Shown here: piece by piece, positions 16,127 through 25,461 of the stretch
Position numbering within the stretch: the first letter of the stretch is position 1
Layout of the letters: each line of letters begins with the position of its first letter
Assembly (NCBI GenBank): GCA_964410105.1
Contig: CAYPFY010000015.1
Span: 24,120 to 88,119, forward strand
Direction: 5' to 3'
Source of the DNA: CAYPFY01 sp964410105
Lineage (GTDB): Bacteria; Bacteroidota; Ignavibacteria; UBA10030; SZUA-254
Length of the DNA: 64,000 bases
Translations under genes and position numbers: made by a program
The notes under the pieces: generated by a model
Seen by the model: the letters and a program-made list of their open reading frames with translations, nothing else
What the model was told of the DNA's origin: nothing
Databases searched by the model: none

Positions 16127-19100
16127 ATGAATACCTCATTTCCTCGGTTTGCACTCTTTGCGTGCCTGCTTTTCATCCATGAGCCGGCTTCAGGCCTGGA
16201 TGAGCGCCCCCGTCCGCACATGCACCGGTGGATTCCGGGACCGAAGAGGTTTTCAAGACACGATCGACCTACGCAATCGCTCCGCCTTGCTTCCGGCTCT
16301 GCCTCGTCAATTGACTCTCTTCAGGACTGGGCACGCGAGGTGAGTACAGGGCTCGTAAGGTCCAATGATCAGGCCTATGCCGTCATCACAGATCCTTCGA
16401 CCGGGAATGTATATGTGACGGGGAGCGCGGAGTCGGACTATCTCACGATCAAGTATAATGCCGCGGGCGATACGCTCTGGACCGCCCGCTATCACGCAGC
16501 CTCCGACGCTACCCCGACGGCGATTGCTCTCGACAGCTCCGGCAATGTTTTCGTCACCGGCATCAGTGAGGATGATTTCGTGACGCTGAAGTATTCCGCA
16601 TCCGGCTCACGATTGTGGCTCGCCCGCTATAACGGCCCCGGCAACCTGGATGACCAGCCCGTTGCCCTCGCTGTCGATAAATCAGGATATGCCTATGTGA
16701 CCGGGTTCAGCTACGGCGGCAATTCGGGGTATGATTTTGCAACGGTGAAGTATTCCCCCGCCGGCGCCCAGGTGTGGGCCGCACGGCTGAATGGCACCGG
16801 GAACGACGACGACGAGCCGCGCGGGATCGCAGTCGACGCCTCTGGTTCCGTCTTTGTTACAGGGTTTGTGACGAATACGGAGTTTACCCGCGATTATGTC
16901 ACGGCAAAGTATTCCTCGGCAGGCGCCCTCCTGTGGAGTGCAGTCTACGACGGCCCCGGTCATGATGACGATCAGGCCACGGGGATCGCGCTCGACGCGT
17001 CCGGCGCGGTTTTTGTCACCGGGATCAGCCTGAACGAGAGTTTTTCATACGACTATGCCACAATCAAATACTCTTCGACCGGGACGAGACAATGGGTCAG
17101 CCGGTTTGACGGGGACGCAGGACTCGACGATGAAGCGGCCGCCATTACGACGGACATTGCAGGAAATGTGATCGTGACAGGGACGAGCACGGATGCGACG
17201 AATGCCCTTAATCTCGTCACCCGGGCCTACACGACAGCCGGGGTTTTTCTCTGGAACGCTACCTACACGGGCCCGGCACATACGCTGAGTTTTCCCACAA
17301 CTCTCGCCCTCGACCAGACAGGTAACGTTTATGTTGGAGCAGAATCGGATGAGCCGGGCCAGCCTGCGAAGTTTTTGACGGCAAAGTATAGCTCCTCCGG
17401 CACCCCGCTCTGGACAACTCTGACGACAGAACCGAATAAGTCCCGCATTCTCACCGCGATGTGGATCGACCGGGCAGGCACCGCCTATTGTACAGGTTTC
17501 GTGGCGGATACCGGGGCGACCGAAGATTATCTTACCGTCAGGATCGATTCCCTGGGAAATCCTCAGTGGTCAAAGCGTTACGACGGCCCGAATCATTCGG
17601 AGGAATTCGCCCAGGCGATCGCAACGGATTTGTCGGGCAATGTGTATATCGCCGGCCTGAGTAATTCCTCGACGACCGGGGGAGATTTCCTTACGGTGAA
17701 GTATAACTCTGCCGGTACCCAGCAGTGGGCCGTGAGGTATAACGGCCCGGCCAACGGTTTCGACGACCCCACCGCTATCGCCGTCGATTTTTTGGGAAAT
17801 GTCTATGTCACCGGCACGAGCGAGGGCTCCGGCACCCTCGCCGATTACGCGACGGTGAAGTATAATTCCTCCGGAATTCAGCAATGGGTGATGCGCTATA
17901 ACGGCCCCGCTAATCTGGCCGACCACCCGCGCAGCCTCACGATCGATTTTTCAGGGAATATCATCGTGACAGGCACGAGCGCTTCCTCCGCAATCACCGC
18001 CACTTTTGCGACGGTGAAGTATTCCCCGGGCGGATCCCAGCTCTGGGCAACCCGCTCGGCTATTGCCCGCCATGCCGGAGCAGTTGCCGTCTCCGCGGAT
18101 CATGCCGGAGCGGTCTACGTGACGGGCTGGATGGATGATTCACTTTTGAATACCAACGTCGTTACGCTTAAGCTCGACCCCGCAGGTAATCAACGCTGGA
18201 TGTTTTCATACAATGGCCCGGCTAACGGTGTGGATAAACCGTCCAGCCTGACGCTCGATCGCGCCGCCAATGTGTATGTGGCTGGCTTCAGCGAGGGCTC
18301 AGGCACCCAGGATGATTTCCTTATCCTGAAATATGATTCCGCAGGTGCCCGGCAATGGGTGACAGGGTTCAACGGGACCGGGAACGCCAATGACCACGCT
18401 GTTGCCGCGGTGTCTGATTCATCTCAAAATGTCACGGTGACGGGATTCAGCCGCAATTCCCTGGGGAATGACGATATCGTGACTCTGAAGCTCGACTCGC
18501 TCGGTGCAAGGCTCTGGTTGTCGGTCTATGACGGCCAGGGCCACCAGGGGGATTTTCCGTCAGGCATGGTGTCCGATCTTTCGGGAAACCTCTACGTGTC
18601 GGGCTACGGCGATGACCCGGGAGGGACGCCGGGATTCATTACGGTGAAGTACGATCCGCTGGGCCAGCTGCTCTGGAGCCAGCGGTTCACATCAAACGCC
18701 TCTTCCGCCGTAGCGCAGGCGCTGGCAATTGATACGTCCCGCAATCTGGCGATTTCAGGGACGCTTGTGCGCGACGTTCTGTCTTCCGTATCGACGACCG
18801 TCCATTACCACGCCACCCACGCCGTTTTTTCCGTTCCCACCCACTCGGTGGCTTTCGGCAATAAGGATATTACCTGCGGGCCTGCATGGTTCTCGCTCGC
18901 TGTGACGAATTCCGGGAATGAGAATCTCTATGTCAACTCCACCGCATCCGACGATACGAATTTCACCGTCTCCCCCGCACAAGCGATGATCCCCCCCGGA
19001 AATTCCGGAAATTTTGTGCTCTCGTTTATCCCCCGTACGATCGGGCCGCAATCAGGCCATATTGTTTTTTCCCACGGCGCCTCCCCCGGACACGATACGA

Positions 19101-20212
19101 TTAACGTCTCGGGCACCGGGACCGGCACAGGTTCAGAAGTGACTCTCGCCATTCACTACGGGACGGGCTGGCAGATGATTTCCCTCCCTGTGCGCCAGGC
19201 CTGCCCCAACGTTCTGTCGAATGTCTTCGAATTCCGCGGTTCATATCTCCGGAAAGATACCGTCTATAACGCAAAAGGATATTGGAAAAAACTCGCCGTG
19301 CCCAATCTCGCTTTTATCGGCTACTCCGATGCGGCCGAGACTCTCGCCCTCAATCAGGGGTGGAATATGATCGGATCGATCTCGAGTACAGTCCCGATCG
19401 GCACACTCTCGTTTTCCCCTCCCGGCATCCGATCATCTCCCTACTACGGTTATTCGAATGCATATTTCTTCTCCGATTCTCTCGTGCCGGGACATTCCTA
19501 CTGGGTAAAATCACGCCAGACCGGCTCGATGATTATCCGAAAATCCGCTTTTTCGGAAAAACCCCAGGGCTTACCCGCAGCTTCCACGTTCACTGTTACC
19601 GATGCTAAGGGTTTTGCCCAGGAACTCAGGCTGCTGGAGACGCCGATCGATGATCCCGACTATTATGATCTTCCCCCCGGCCCGCCGGGAGATTTTTTCG
19701 ACGTCCGCTTCGCCTCGAACCGGCTCGTCGAATCGGCGTTTCAGCGAGGAGAATTTCCCATAAAAATCTCGGGGGCGTCGTATCCGGCACGATTCGGATG
19801 GTCCGTGCAGTCGCAAAAGTTGTCGCTCCGGATCGGCCGGCGGGATGTGGTCATGTCCGGAGAGGGAAGTGTTGTTCTCGATGAACCCGCCGACTTGGAG
19901 ATTTTATCAGGGAAGTCGAGCCGCTTGCCCGCAGAATTTGCGCTACACCAGAATTTTCCCAATCCCTTCAATCCCTCGACGACGATCCGTTACGATCTCC
20001 CGGAATTTTCACGGGTGACGCTGACTCTTTTCGATCTGCTGGGTCGAAAACTCCGTACACTCGTCGATGAGTTTCAGGACCCGGGATTTAAATCTTTCGA
20101 GCTGAATGCCGCCGCCCTCGCGAGCGGCGTCTATTATTACCGCCTCGATGCCGTTTCAGTCGCTTCCTCTCACTGCACATCGCTCTCCCGCCGCCTGATG
20201 CTTCTTAAATGA
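16127..20212 (+). CDS. Secreted SBBP-repeat propeller protein with type IX sorting domain
   Basis: A 1361-residue exported protein. ATG 16127 gives a signal peptide (about 1-21). Residues ~70-890 hold some eighteen ~52-residue beta-propeller repeats of the SBBP type (DYATVKYNSSG, then QWVMRYNGP, then GNVYVTGTS). An ASH/choice-of-anchor-like domain follows (about 905-1000), then two copies of a GWNMI/GYW module (about 1005-1150), an FDVRFASNRLVE module (about 1190-1240), and the C-terminal sorting domain from about 1269 (QNFPNPFNPSTTIRY) ending in LMLLK. Cargo of this design is placed on the cell surface or released by the type IX system. Ligand or function is unknown. Confidence 0.9.
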   Translation: MNTSFPRFALFACLLFIHEPASGLDERPRPHMHRWIPGPKRFSRHDRPTQSLRLASGSASSIDSLQDWAREVSTGLVRSNDQAYAVITDPSTGNVYVTGSAESDYLTIKYNAAGDTLWTARYHAASDATPTAIALDSSGNVFVTGISEDDFVTLKYSASGSRLWLARYNGPGNLDDQPVALAVDKSGYAYVTGFSYGGNSGYDFATVKYSPAGAQVWAARLNGTGNDDDEPRGIAVDASGSVFVTGFVTNTEFTRDYVTAKYSSAGALLWSAVYDGPGHDDDQATGIALDASGAVFVTGISLNESFSYDYATIKYSSTGTRQWVSRFDGDAGLDDEAAAITTDIAGNVIVTGTSTDATNALNLVTRAYTTAGVFLWNATYTGPAHTLSFPTTLALDQTGNVYVGAESDEPGQPAKFLTAKYSSSGTPLWTTLTTEPNKSRILTAMWIDRAGTAYCTGFVADTGATEDYLTVRIDSLGNPQWSKRYDGPNHSEEFAQAIATDLSGNVYIAGLSNSSTTGGDFLTVKYNSAGTQQWAVRYNGPANGFDDPTAIAVDFLGNVYVTGTSEGSGTLADYATVKYNSSGIQQWVMRYNGPANLADHPRSLTIDFSGNIIVTGTSASSAITATFATVKYSPGGSQLWATRSAIARHAGAVAVSADHAGAVYVTGWMDDSLLNTNVVTLKLDPAGNQRWMFSYNGPANGVDKPSSLTLDRAANVYVAGFSEGSGTQDDFLILKYDSAGARQWVTGFNGTGNANDHAVAAVSDSSQNVTVTGFSRNSLGNDDIVTLKLDSLGARLWLSVYDGQGHQGDFPSGMVSDLSGNLYVSGYGDDPGGTPGFITVKYDPLGQLLWSQRFTSNASSAVAQALAIDTSRNLAISGTLVRDVLSSVSTTVHYHATHAVFSVPTHSVAFGNKDITCGPAWFSLAVTNSGNENLYVNSTASDDTNFTVSPAQAMIPPGNSGNFVLSFIPRTIGPQSGHIVFSHGASPGHDTINVSGTGTGTGSEVTLAIHYGTGWQMISLPVRQACPNVLSNVFEFRGSYLRKDTVYNAKGYWKKLAVPNLAFIGYSDAAETLALNQGWNMIGSISSTVPIGTLSFSPPGIRSSPYYGYSNAYFFSDSLVPGHSYWVKSRQTGSMIIRKSAFSEKPQGLPAASTFTVTDAKGFAQELRLLETPIDDPDYYDLPPGPPGDFFDVRFASNRLVESAFQRGEFPIKISGASYPARFGWSVQSQKLSLRIGRRDVVMSGEGSVVLDEPADLEILSGKSSRLPAEFALHQNFPNPFNPSTTIRYDLPEFSRVTLTLFDLLGRKLRTLVDEFQDPGFKSFELNAAALASGVYYYRLDAVSVASSHCTSLSRRLMLLK
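16370..18790 (+). repeat. Tandem ~155-bp coding repeats (SBBP blades)
   Basis: Diverged tandem coding repeats inside the 16127 gene. The best-conserved stretch in each unit is the ACGGTGAAGTAT block coding TVKY, followed by the AACGGCCC block coding NGP. Boundaries are approximate. It is a protein repeat, not a CRISPR or satellite. Confidence 0.7.
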
Positions 20213-20213
20213 T

Positions 20214-20242
20214 TTGCATTTTTCTGTAAAAATTTCAATATT
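20214..20242 (+). promoter_or_regulatory. Predicted promoter of the gld-type ABC operon
   Basis: TTGCAT (20214-20219), 17 bp, AATATT (20237-20242). The predicted start near 20249 excludes the upstream TTG start at 20242 and supports ATG 20284 for the ATPase. Confidence 0.5.
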
Positions 20243-20283
20243 TGGCTCACAGTTTAGAAGAAATTTCATCCCAGCTCTTCCTG

Positions 20284-21237
20284 ATGTCAATTCTGGTTCG
20301 TAATCTTTCGAAATCGTACGGCGATGCGAAAGCCGTCGACGATATCTCATTCGAAGTTCACTCGGGTGAGATTCTCGGGTTCCTCGGCCCCAACGGGGCC
20401 GGGAAAACGACGACGATGCGCGTTATTACGTGCTACCTTTCCCCCTCCGCCGGGAATATTCTTGTGGAGGGAAGGGACGTGCAGGAGGAGTCGATGGCCG
20501 TCCGTCAACTGGTGGGCTATCTCCCCGAACAGAATCCCCTCTATCTCGATATGAATGTGCTCGACTACCTGGAGTTCGCTGCCCAACTCCAGGGGGTCGA
20601 AGAAACCCGCGTGCCCTCCCGCCTGCGCCAGATGGTCGATGTGTGCGGTCTCGGCGAGATGAAGCATAAGGATATAGGCCAGCTCTCAAAAGGGTTTAAG
20701 CAGCGGGTCGGTCTGGCCGCCGCGCTGATTCACGATCCGCGAGTTCTTATTCTCGATGAGCCGACAAGCGGCCTCGATCCCAACCAGATCGTCGAAATCC
20801 GCAGCCTTATTCAGAATATCGGGAAAGAGAAGACCGTCGTTCTCTCGACTCATATTCTCCCGGAAGTGCAGGCGACCTGCAACCGGGTGGTTATCATCAA
20901 CAGGGGCAAAATCGTCGCCGACGGCCCCATCGCCGACCTCCAGCGAGGTCTCCATGGAGGGGAAAAAATTCTGGTCGAAGTTGTTGTGCCCGACGGCCAG
21001 TCGTTCGAGACCGTCGCCGTCCAGGTGAAGAGCATTCCTTCTATTGAAAGCGTCTCGCTGCTTCACGAACAGAACGGAACCAAGAGATTTTCCATAGAAA
21101 CCTCGCGATCGGCCGATATCCGGAAGGATATCTTTGATCTCTGCGTCCAGAAAGGATGGGGTCTCCTCGAACTCCACCGGGAACAGAGGTCTCTCGAGGA
21201 TGTTTTCCGCCAGCTCACTTCCGATTCCTCCAAATGA
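20284..21237 (+). CDS. gldA: ABC transporter ATP-binding protein, GldA type
   Basis: A 317-residue ABC ATPase. Walker A is GPNGAGKTTT, the Q-loop lies in YLPEQNPLY, the signature is QLSKGFKQRVG (LSKGF in place of LSGGQ, usual for GldA), Walker B is VLILDEP, and the H-loop is STHILPE. An extra C-terminal domain of ~90 residues is as in GldA and drug-export ATPases. It starts a run with a permease (ATGA overlap), GldG and DUF4340 proteins. In Flavobacterium GldA/F/G are needed for gliding; in other FCB members without gliding the same set may have an envelope role, so the gene name reflects family only. Confidence 0.88.
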   Translation: MSILVRNLSKSYGDAKAVDDISFEVHSGEILGFLGPNGAGKTTTMRVITCYLSPSAGNILVEGRDVQEESMAVRQLVGYLPEQNPLYLDMNVLDYLEFAAQLQGVEETRVPSRLRQMVDVCGLGEMKHKDIGQLSKGFKQRVGLAAALIHDPRVLILDEPTSGLDPNQIVEIRSLIQNIGKEKTVVLSTHILPEVQATCNRVVIINRGKIVADGPIADLQRGLHGGEKILVEVVVPDGQSFETVAVQVKSIPSIESVSLLHEQNGTKRFSIETSRSADIRKDIFDLCVQKGWGLLELHREQRSLEDVFRQLTSDSSK

Positions 21238-21950
21238 AGTTTTCCAATATCCGCTACATCTTCCTGAAAGAGCTCCGCTCTTTCTTCAATTCCCCCGTCG
21301 CCTATATCGTGATCGTCGTTTTTCTGGTGATTCTCGGGTGGTTTTTTACGAGCAATCTTTTTATCGCCAATATCTCCACCCTCCGCACGGTTTTCGAGAT
21401 GACCCCGTTCCTGCTTCTGTTTTTCGCGCCCGCGATTACGATGCGCCTCATTTCCGAAGAGAAGAAGTCGGGAACGCTTGAGCTTCTTATCACGAAGCCG
21501 GTCGAGGAGTATGAAATTATTGTGGGGAAATTTCTCGCGGCGTGGTTTTTGTACTTTTTCACTCTCCTCCCGACCCTCTGCTACTATATCACGGTCTCCA
21601 TTATCGGGAACCTGGATATCGGCCCCATTATCGGCGGGTACCTCGGCCTTCTTTTTGTCGGGGCGGTGTTTCTGGGTGTGAGCGTTTTTGGGTCGTCGAT
21701 CACGGAAAATCAGGTGGTGGCCTTCATTATCAGTTTTCTGATCGTGTTTGTGCTTTTCATGCTCGACAAGGTGCTTTTCTACCTTCCCAGCTCTCTGGCG
21801 ACTCTGTTTGAGTATATCAGCATCGATTATCATTTCTCGAATATCGCACGGGGAGTGATCGATTCACGCGACGTGATTTATTATCTCTCCGCAATCGCAT
21901 TTTCCCTCCTGCTGGGGACCGCCGTCCTCCAGAGAAGGCGCTGGTCCTGA
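21234..21950 (+). CDS. gldF: ABC-2 type permease, GldF type
   Basis: A 238-residue integral membrane protein with six predicted TM helices. It begins KELRSFFNSPVAYIVI, the typical GldF/ABC-2 N-terminus, with the conserved SEEKKSGTLELLIT loop after helix 2. ATG 21234 overlaps the ATPase stop as ATGA, so the two are coupled. It forms the membrane part of the transporter with the 20284 ATPase. Confidence 0.88.
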   Translation: MKFSNIRYIFLKELRSFFNSPVAYIVIVVFLVILGWFFTSNLFIANISTLRTVFEMTPFLLLFFAPAITMRLISEEKKSGTLELLITKPVEEYEIIVGKFLAAWFLYFFTLLPTLCYYITVSIIGNLDIGPIIGGYLGLLFVGAVFLGVSVFGSSITENQVVAFIISFLIVFVLFMLDKVLFYLPSSLATLFEYISIDYHFSNIARGVIDSRDVIYYLSAIAFSLLLGTAVLQRRRWS

Positions 21951-21957
21951 GAATCTT

Positions 21958-23538
21958 ATGAATCAGCGCCGCCAGATTTTTATGCGAATTCTCCTCGTCA
22001 CGGCAAGCCTCGTGCTTCTGAATATCGTGAGCTCACGGGTCTTCAAACGGGTCGATCTCACAAAAGAGAGGATTTATACGCTCTCCGACGCGAGCCGGAA
22101 TCTTGTAAAGTCTCTCGATGATAAGTTTGTTGTCAAAGCGTATTTCACATCAGACCTTCCTTCCCCCTATAACAATAATAAGCGGGAGGTCCAGGATCAG
22201 CTCGATGAATACCGCGCCTACGCCGGCGGGAATTTCCAGTATGAATTCATCGACCCGAGCAAGAAGGCGGATCTTGAACAGGAAGCCCAGCGCTACGGTG
22301 TTCCCCCCGTCCAGGTCCAGGTTCTGAAGGAAGATAAGCTCCAAATCGAGAAGGCGTACATGGGGCTCGTGCTTCTCTTCGGGGATAAGCAGGAGCATAT
22401 TCCCGTCGTTCAGTCTACCTCGAATCTGGAATACGAGATCAGCTCCGCCATCAAGAAGATGACCTCGAAAACGCTGAAGAAGATCGGGTTTATGACCGGC
22501 CACGGCGAACCGACTCTCCAGCAGGTCTCTCATGTCCAGGAGATGCTGTCGAAACAGTATGAGGTTTCAACCGTGGATCTCTCCGGAGGTAAACCGGTGT
22601 CTTCCGATATCAGCGTGCTGCTCGTCGTCGCCCCGTCGACTCCTTTTAAGAACTGGGAGAAATTTCTGATCGACCAGTATCTGATGCAGGGGGGCCGGAT
22701 CGCCTTCATGGTCAATAAGGTGAACGCGAATCTGCAGAATCAGATGGGCCAGGCTCTTAATTTGAATATCGACGATTTGATGGAAACGTACGGAGCCCGC
22801 GTGAATACGGATCTTGTGAGAGATATCAGCTGCGCCTACGTGACGGTGAGCCAGCAAGCCGGCTTTATGGTGATCCAGAATCAGATCCCCTTTTATTATC
22901 TGCCGAGGGCGAGCGAGTTCAATAAAACGAGCCCGATTGTGAAGGATCTTGCCGATGTGGTGTTTTATTTTGTGAGCTCGATCGATACGAGCCTCGCCCG
23001 GCCCCGTGGCCTCACCGCCAACGTGCTCGTGAAATCCTCCAAGAAAAGCGGCCGGCAGGAACAATTTTTCATGATTAACCCGACCGCCCAGGTTACCCCC
23101 GAAATGTTTAAAGAGTCGGGGATCCCTCTCGCCGTGACGGTTGAAGGGGCGTTCCAAAGCGCCTTTGCCTCAAAGCCGGTGGGAGTGGAGTCCGATATGG
23201 CCTCGAAGATCGATACGGCCCATAAACACGCCACCGGGGTTCTGTCGAAGATTGTGGTGACCGGCGACGGGGATTTTTTGCAGGATCAGCTCTCCGGCGG
23301 GAACCGGGATAATTTTCTCCTCGCGAGCAATCTCGTCGATTGGCTCGCCGATGATATCGGCCTCGCCGCTATCCGCGCCCGTGAGAGCGCCAGTAAACCC
23401 CTCGACGAGGTCGGAGAAGCGACGAAAGCCTGGGTGAAGGGGATCGATCTCGGCCTTCCGCCTCTGCTGGTCGTCGTCGTGGGTCTCGTTCGCTGGCGAT
23501 GGCGCAGCGCAACCCGCCGCCGCCTGGAATCCCGTTAG
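21958..23538 (+). CDS. gldG: GldG-like ABC auxiliary protein
   Basis: A 526-residue protein with an N-terminal TM helix (about 10-27), a large extracytoplasmic ABC_transp_aux/GldG domain (SSRVFKRVDLTKERIYTLS, then IGFMTGHGEPTLQQ), and a C-terminal TM helix (about 505-520). This matches the GldG family in length and order. It starts 7 bp after the permease stop and is followed 10 bp later by the DUF4340 gene, as in many bacterial GldA-F-G loci. Confidence 0.87.
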   Translation: MNQRRQIFMRILLVTASLVLLNIVSSRVFKRVDLTKERIYTLSDASRNLVKSLDDKFVVKAYFTSDLPSPYNNNKREVQDQLDEYRAYAGGNFQYEFIDPSKKADLEQEAQRYGVPPVQVQVLKEDKLQIEKAYMGLVLLFGDKQEHIPVVQSTSNLEYEISSAIKKMTSKTLKKIGFMTGHGEPTLQQVSHVQEMLSKQYEVSTVDLSGGKPVSSDISVLLVVAPSTPFKNWEKFLIDQYLMQGGRIAFMVNKVNANLQNQMGQALNLNIDDLMETYGARVNTDLVRDISCAYVTVSQQAGFMVIQNQIPFYYLPRASEFNKTSPIVKDLADVVFYFVSSIDTSLARPRGLTANVLVKSSKKSGRQEQFFMINPTAQVTPEMFKESGIPLAVTVEGAFQSAFASKPVGVESDMASKIDTAHKHATGVLSKIVVTGDGDFLQDQLSGGNRDNFLLASNLVDWLADDIGLAAIRARESASKPLDEVGEATKAWVKGIDLGLPPLLVVVVGLVRWRWRSATRRRLESR

Positions 23539-23548
23539 GAATTTATTC

Positions 23549-24910
23549 ATGAACCGATCGACTGTCATGCTGATTTCGCTCCTTCTGGTCCTGGGGGCGA
23601 TCGCCTATTTTCTGCTCCCGTCAGAAACGGAACGGGAGACGAGCGAAAAACCCGCCCAGCTTTCGGTGAAATTCGACTCGACCGCGACGGTGAAGATCGA
23701 AATCTCACGCCCGCAGAAGTCCCTGACCCTCGAGAATGTCGGGGGAAAATGGATGATCACCGCTCCGTCCAGGTTCCCCGCCGACCCATCCCCCATTTTC
23801 CAGCTCCTCGGAGGTCTCGCAAAATTTAGAACGGGCAGCCTTATATCCTCCAACCCCGAAAAACAACGGCTCTTTCAGGTGGATAGCTCCGGGACTCTGC
23901 TGAAGGTGACCGACCGCTCGGGTAAGTCGACGTCGCTCATGATCGGGAAGACCGGCCCCTCCTATGCCGAGGTCTATTTCCGGCTCCCCGATTCGAAGGA
24001 TGTGTATCTCGGCGAGGGGCTCGAGGAGTACATTGTCAATAAGGAACCGAAGGACTGGCGGGATAAGTCTGTTCTTACTTTTCCTGCAGAATCCATTCAC
24101 AAGGTTGCGTATTCGGTCGGCTCCAAACAGTATGAATTTTCCCGCGACAGTACGACCTGGTCTTCGCCCGATGCGTCGCTCGATGCCGCCTCGGTAGGGA
24201 CGGCCGTTTCCTCTCTCTCGAATTTTCATGCCGATGATTTTATCGATTCTCTCACGACGATTCCGCAAAAGGCAGTTTCTATCGCGGCGAAGGGTTCTGA
24301 GACCTACTCGCTCCGCCTCGCGCCCGTTCCCCCCGATTCATCACGCTATTACGCTCAGTCGTCATCGTCTAATCAGGTTTTTCTGGTGAGCAAGTGGACG
24401 GTTCAGTCAATTCTGAAGCCGATCGAGAAGCATGTCATTAAGCCCGCGCCGATTGCCGTGGCAGCGCCCAAGCCGGAACCGCCAAAGGAGTCCCCCAAGG
24501 TAGCACCAAAGGAGTTGCCGAAAATTGTCGAGAAGGCCAAGGTGAGCGCTGACAAGCCGGCAGAGCCTCCTAAATCAAAAGAGACACCTGCCAAACCGAA
24601 GGAGACGCCGAAGGAAATTCCGCCAAAAGAGAAGGCTCCAAAGGTTGCTAAATCTGTTACACCGGATTCTGCGCCGTCCGCTAAGGTGCCGCCCGCTCCG
24701 TCTAATCCCCTGAATAATGCGCCCCTGTCAACCCCCGCCTCCTCCGAGGACGAAGGGGACCTTACCGTGCATACGGTGAAGAAGGGGGAGACGATGCAAA
24801 CGATTGCGAAAAAGTATAATGTTTCCGTGGAAAGAATCTTGAAGTGGAATCTCCTGAAGAGCATATCCGTCAAACCGGGCCAGGAACTCTATATTTATGT
24901 CAAGAAATGA
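23549..24910 (+). CDS. DUF4340 protein fused to a C-terminal LysM domain
   Basis: A 453-residue membrane-anchored protein: an N-terminal TM helix (about 5-25), a DUF4340 beta-rich domain (about 35-290, with LTLENVGGKWMI and MIGKTGPSYAEVYFRL), a Lys/Pro/Glu-rich linker of ~110 residues, and a LysM domain at the C-terminus (about 400-451, VHTVKKGETMQTIAKKYNV then KPGQELYIYVKK). DUF4340 proteins usually follow GldG and have unknown function. LysM binds N-acetylglucosamine in peptidoglycan. The fusion suggests that the ABC complex is tethered to the cell wall. Confidence 0.85.
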   Translation: MNRSTVMLISLLLVLGAIAYFLLPSETERETSEKPAQLSVKFDSTATVKIEISRPQKSLTLENVGGKWMITAPSRFPADPSPIFQLLGGLAKFRTGSLISSNPEKQRLFQVDSSGTLLKVTDRSGKSTSLMIGKTGPSYAEVYFRLPDSKDVYLGEGLEEYIVNKEPKDWRDKSVLTFPAESIHKVAYSVGSKQYEFSRDSTTWSSPDASLDAASVGTAVSSLSNFHADDFIDSLTTIPQKAVSIAAKGSETYSLRLAPVPPDSSRYYAQSSSSNQVFLVSKWTVQSILKPIEKHVIKPAPIAVAAPKPEPPKESPKVAPKELPKIVEKAKVSADKPAEPPKSKETPAKPKETPKEIPPKEKAPKVAKSVTPDSAPSAKVPPAPSNPLNNAPLSTPASSEDEGDLTVHTVKKGETMQTIAKKYNVSVERILKWNLLKSISVKPGQELYIYVKK

Positions 24911-24918
24911 GGCGGAAC

Positions 24919-24947
24919 TTGTGGTTTTGGGGGCGTGTTATTAAATC
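24919..24947 (+). promoter_or_regulatory. Possible promoter of the 24982 gene
   Basis: TTGTGG (24919-24924), 17 bp, TAAATC (24942-24947); a weak match. Confidence 0.3.
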
Positions 24948-24981
24948 TGCATCACATCAATCACATTGAGGAGGATCGCTC

Positions 24982-25407
24982 ATGAAACGTAATCTTGTGT
25001 TCCTTTTGACACTGGTTTTTGTGGTCTCCGTCAGCCTGGCCCTCGGGCAGGATTCGACGAAGATGGAAAAACCGGCCAAGAAGATGGAGACGAAGGACAT
25101 GACCATCAAGGGAGAGGTCGTCGATGTCTCCTGCTACCTCGCCCACGGTGAGAAAGGGATGGGCCCCGATCACCAGAGCTGCGCCGAAGCCTGTGCCAAG
25201 GCGGGCGGACCGCTCGGGATTCTTACCAAGGAGAAGAAGCTTTATGTCTCCGTGCTGCCCGATGATCACAGCACCGGTCCCAACGCGAAGCTGATGGACC
25301 ACATCGGCCATCAGGTTGAAGCGTCAGGGGTCGTCCGCATGAAGGGCGGAGTGAATGGCATCATGATTAAGAATGTGGCCATGGCCGCAAGCGAGGAGAA
25401 GAAGTAA
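24982..25407 (+). CDS. Small exported Cys/His-rich protein of unknown function
   Basis: A 141-residue exported protein with a signal peptide (about 1-22). The mature part has a Lys-rich segment, then a conserved-looking block with C51, H55, H64, C67 and C71 (GEVVDVSCYLAH, then HQSCAEACAKAGGPLG) and several later His residues (H96, H107, H110). The pattern suggests metal binding, but the ligand is unknown. A strong Shine-Dalgarno (AGGAGG at 24969-24974) lies 7 nt before the ATG. It ends at its own terminator and is convergent with the glycosyltransferase gene. Confidence 0.75.
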   Translation: MKRNLVFLLTLVFVVSVSLALGQDSTKMEKPAKKMETKDMTIKGEVVDVSCYLAHGEKGMGPDHQSCAEACAKAGGPLGILTKEKKLYVSVLPDDHSTGPNAKLMDHIGHQVEASGVVRMKGGVNGIMIKNVAMAASEEKK

Positions 25408-25424
25408 CACCAGTCGCCGGATTT

Positions 25425-25461
25425 AACCCCGTCCCGGATTTTTCCCGGTACGGGGTTTTTT
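25425..25461 (+). terminator. Rho-independent terminator after the 24982 gene
   Basis: Perfect 8-bp stem AACCCCGT (25425-25432)/ACGGGGTT (25450-25457), 17-nt loop, then a T tract to 25461. The convergent glycosyltransferase gene ends at 25460, inside this tract. Confidence 0.8.

Noticed and set aside
16370..18790. CRISPR-like or satellite repeat
   Set aside because: The units are diverged, ~155 bp, in frame, and encode beta-propeller blades.
20242..20283. TTG start for the GldA-like ATPase
   Set aside because: It overlaps the predicted -10 element, and ATG 20284 fits the family N-terminus.
20284..24910. Firm claim that this organism glides
   Set aside because: GldA/F/G-type systems occur in non-gliding FCB bacteria, and no other gld or spr genes are in the window.
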